A DNA stretch of 64,000 bases. It comes from DAOUKH01 sp964291475. GTDB lineage: Bacteria; Chloroflexota; Dehalococcoidia; SHYB01. Below are positions 62,595 to 64,000 of the stretch, piece by piece (position 1 is the first letter of the stretch; every line of letters starts with the position of its first letter). The notes under the pieces are model-generated. The model made no database searches. It was given only the letters and a program-made list of their open reading frames with translations, and had not been told where the DNA came from. The DNA lies in the NCBI GenBank assembly GCA_964291475.2, contig OZ220069.1, forward strand, positions 1 to 64,000. Direction: 5' to 3'. The position numbers were made by a program, and so were the translations under genes.

Positions 62595-63497
62595 ATGGGC
62601 CATCTGGGTAGACTCCTGACCGCCATGGTGACCCCCTTCGATGCGGAGGGCCGCGTCGACTATGAGCGCGCGAAGGAGCTTGCGTCGGCGCTGCTGGCCT
62701 CCGGCAGCGACGGCCTGATCGTCTCCGGCACCACCGGCGAGTCGCCCACGCTCACGCGCGACGAGAAGCTGCGCCTCTTCCAGGAGATCAAGGCCGTGGC
62801 CGGCGACGCCACGATCGTCGCGGGGACGGGCGACAACGAGACCGCGTTCAGCATCGAGATGACCCGCGAGGCCGCACGCATCGGCGTCGACGCCGCGCTC
62901 CTCGTGGTGCCTTACTACAACAAGCCCACCCAAGAGGGCCTCTACCAGCACTTCAAGGCCATCGCCGATAGCGTTTCGATTCCCTGCATGCTCTACAACG
63001 TGCCCAGCCGGACCGTCGTGAACCTGAGCGCGGCGACCGCGCTCCGGCTGAGCGCCGTCCCCAACATCGTCGGCGTCAAAGAGGCCAGCGGCGACCTCGA
63101 CCAGATCGGCGAGATCATCGACGGCGCGCCGGACGATTTCTTGGTCTGGAGCGGCAACGACAACGACTTCCTTCCCATCCTCGTGCGCGGCGGGTACGGC
63201 GTCGTCTCCGTCGCCTCCCACCTCGTGGGCAAGCAGATGCGCGAGATGATGGAGCTCCAGATCGGCGGCGACTCCGCGCGGGCCGAGGCGATACACAACC
63301 ACCTGATGCCGGTCTTCCGCGACCTGTTCGTGGTCTCCAACCCGATTCCGGTCAAGTACGCCTTGAACCAGGTGGGGTTCTCCGTCGGCGGCTTCCGGCT
63401 GCCGCTCACCGAGCCCGACGAGGAATCGGCGCGCATCATCATGGAGTCGGTGCGCGGCGTCTCGCTCGACCTGCCGCTTGCCGCGGCGGCGTCGTAG
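62595..63497 (+). CDS. dapA: 4-hydroxy-tetrahydrodipicolinate synthase
   Basis: 300 aa class I aldolase condensing pyruvate with aspartate semialdehyde. SGTTGESPTLT (44-54) carries the Thr pair, VPYYNKPTQEGLYQHF follows, Tyr134 lies in CMLYNVPSRT, and the Schiff-base Lys162 in GVKEASGD. ATG 62595 is preceded by GGAGG at ideal spacing; the GTG at 62583 would place the ribosome-binding site inside the gene. Confidence 0.97.
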   Translation: MGHLGRLLTAMVTPFDAEGRVDYERAKELASALLASGSDGLIVSGTTGESPTLTRDEKLRLFQEIKAVAGDATIVAGTGDNETAFSIEMTREAARIGVDAALLVVPYYNKPTQEGLYQHFKAIADSVSIPCMLYNVPSRTVVNLSAATALRLSAVPNIVGVKEASGDLDQIGEIIDGAPDDFLVWSGNDNDFLPILVRGGYGVVSVASHLVGKQMREMMELQIGGDSARAEAIHNHLMPVFRDLFVVSNPIPVKYALNQVGFSVGGFRLPLTEPDEESARIIMESVRGVSLDLPLAAAAS

Positions 63498-63503
63498 CCC
63501 GGC

Positions 63504-64000
63504 CTAGAGGCCGCGGACGATCGTCTCGTCGCGGTGGGGGCCCACCGAGACGATGCCCATGGGGCAGCCGAGTAGCTCTTCCAGCCGGCGGATATAGTCC
63601 CGCGCCGCCTCCGGCAAGTCGCTGAAGGCGCGGGCCTCCGTCGTGGGCGACTGCCAGCCCGGCAGCATTTCGACGACCGGCTCGCAGACTTCGAGCTCGG
63701 CCCGCGTCGAGGGGAACTCCGTGGTCGCGCCGTTAGGCGTGCGGTAGGCGGTGCAGACGCCGATAGCGGGGAGGTCGTCGAGGACGTCGAGGCGGGTGAC
63801 CGCCCCTTCCGTCAGACCGTTGAGGCGCGTGCTGTAGCGCCCGGCGACGGCGTCGAACCAGCCGACACGGCGGGCCCGGCCCGTCGTCACGCCGAACTCG
63901 CTGGCCTTTTGGCGGATGGCCTCGCCGACGTCGTCGGTCAGCTCGGTCGGCATGGGGCCTGCGCCGACGCGGGTGGTGTAGGCCTTGAAGACGCCGAGGA
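63504..64000 (-). CDS. purA: Adenylosuccinate synthetase, 5' end beyond the window
   Basis: Only the C-terminal 165 residues are present. On the - strand, from about base 63998, the protein reads LGVFKAYTTRVGAGPMPTEL, a PurA signature, followed by RRVGWFDAVAGRYSTRLNGLTEGAVTRLDVLD (IMP/GTP site) and the terminal LEELLGCPMGIVSVGPHRDETI. GTP-dependent first step from IMP to AMP. The ATG at 63953 is internal. It converges on dapA with a 6-bp gap. Confidence 0.95.
   Translation of the reverse strand, partial: LGVFKAYTTRVGAGPMPTELTDDVGEAIRQKASEFGVTTGRARRVGWFDAVAGRYSTRLNGLTEGAVTRLDVLDDLPAIGVCTAYRTPNGATTEFPSTRAELEVCEPVVEMLPGWQSPTTEARAFSDLPEAARDYIRRLEELLGCPMGIVSVGPHRDETIVRGL

Overview
The window is GC-rich bacterial chromosome with densely packed genes. 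No rRNA, tRNA, CRISPR array, prophage or intact insertion sequence was seen. Gene content, the Arg/Asp/Gly-rich tail on polynucleotide phosphorylase, many TTG/GTG starts, Gram-positive-like regulatory motifs and abundant REP-like intergenic repeats suggest a Chloroflexota bacterium (Dehalococcoidia or SAR202-like). That placement is an inference, not a phylogenetic result.

Layout. 1-13 kb: the end of a class IV aminotransferase gene, a cation-efflux gene, then a leftward housekeeping operon def-cca-secD-secF. The SecF is about three times the usual length because its extracytoplasmic P1-type domain is repeated about nine times. Rightward follow coaE and a CbbQ/NorQ + CbbO/NorD type AAA+/VWA pair. 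13-24 kb: a 2.7-kaa exported adhesin-like protein with 21 beta-sandwich modules (15 Calx-beta), an APH-fold kinase, and an Asp/Thr/Pro lipoprotein built of 26 sixteen-residue repeats. 24-38 kb: leftward genes for a hydrolase, CinA, EtfA/EtfB, an SDR, an enoyl-CoA hydratase, a VOC protein, an AbrB-type protein, a membrane protein, an amidohydrolase, DUF1801 and DUF2269 proteins and LeuS. Several one-base indels cluster between 31.8 and 35.9 kb.

38-51 kb: an accessory catabolic island. It holds an acyl-CoA dehydrogenase, a creatinase-like M24 protein lacking most metal ligands, two cyclase-family hydrolases, a luciferase-like flavoprotein, an alpha/beta hydrolase with His at the nucleophile elbow, three crotonase-family enzymes (one MenB-like), two tandem NIPSNAP-like proteins, and a UGSC-family selenoprotein. 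The selenoprotein has an in-frame UGA followed by a well-placed bacterial SECIS-like hairpin, and its partner gene starts 4 bp after it.

51-64 kb: two small genes, then pstC-pstA-pstB-phoU without pstS, led by four 11-bp PhoP-box-like repeats and apparently starting at CTG. Next come a repeat-rich intergenic region with 10-bp tandem repeats and a promoter/palindrome module, rpsO-pnp with terminators, a fourfold 250-bp intergenic repeat array, the lysine/DAP genes dapB-asd-dapA, and the end of purA.

The most notable items are the SecF domain amplification, the UGA-encoded selenoprotein inside an uncharacterised catabolic cluster, and the phosphate-type operator before pst.
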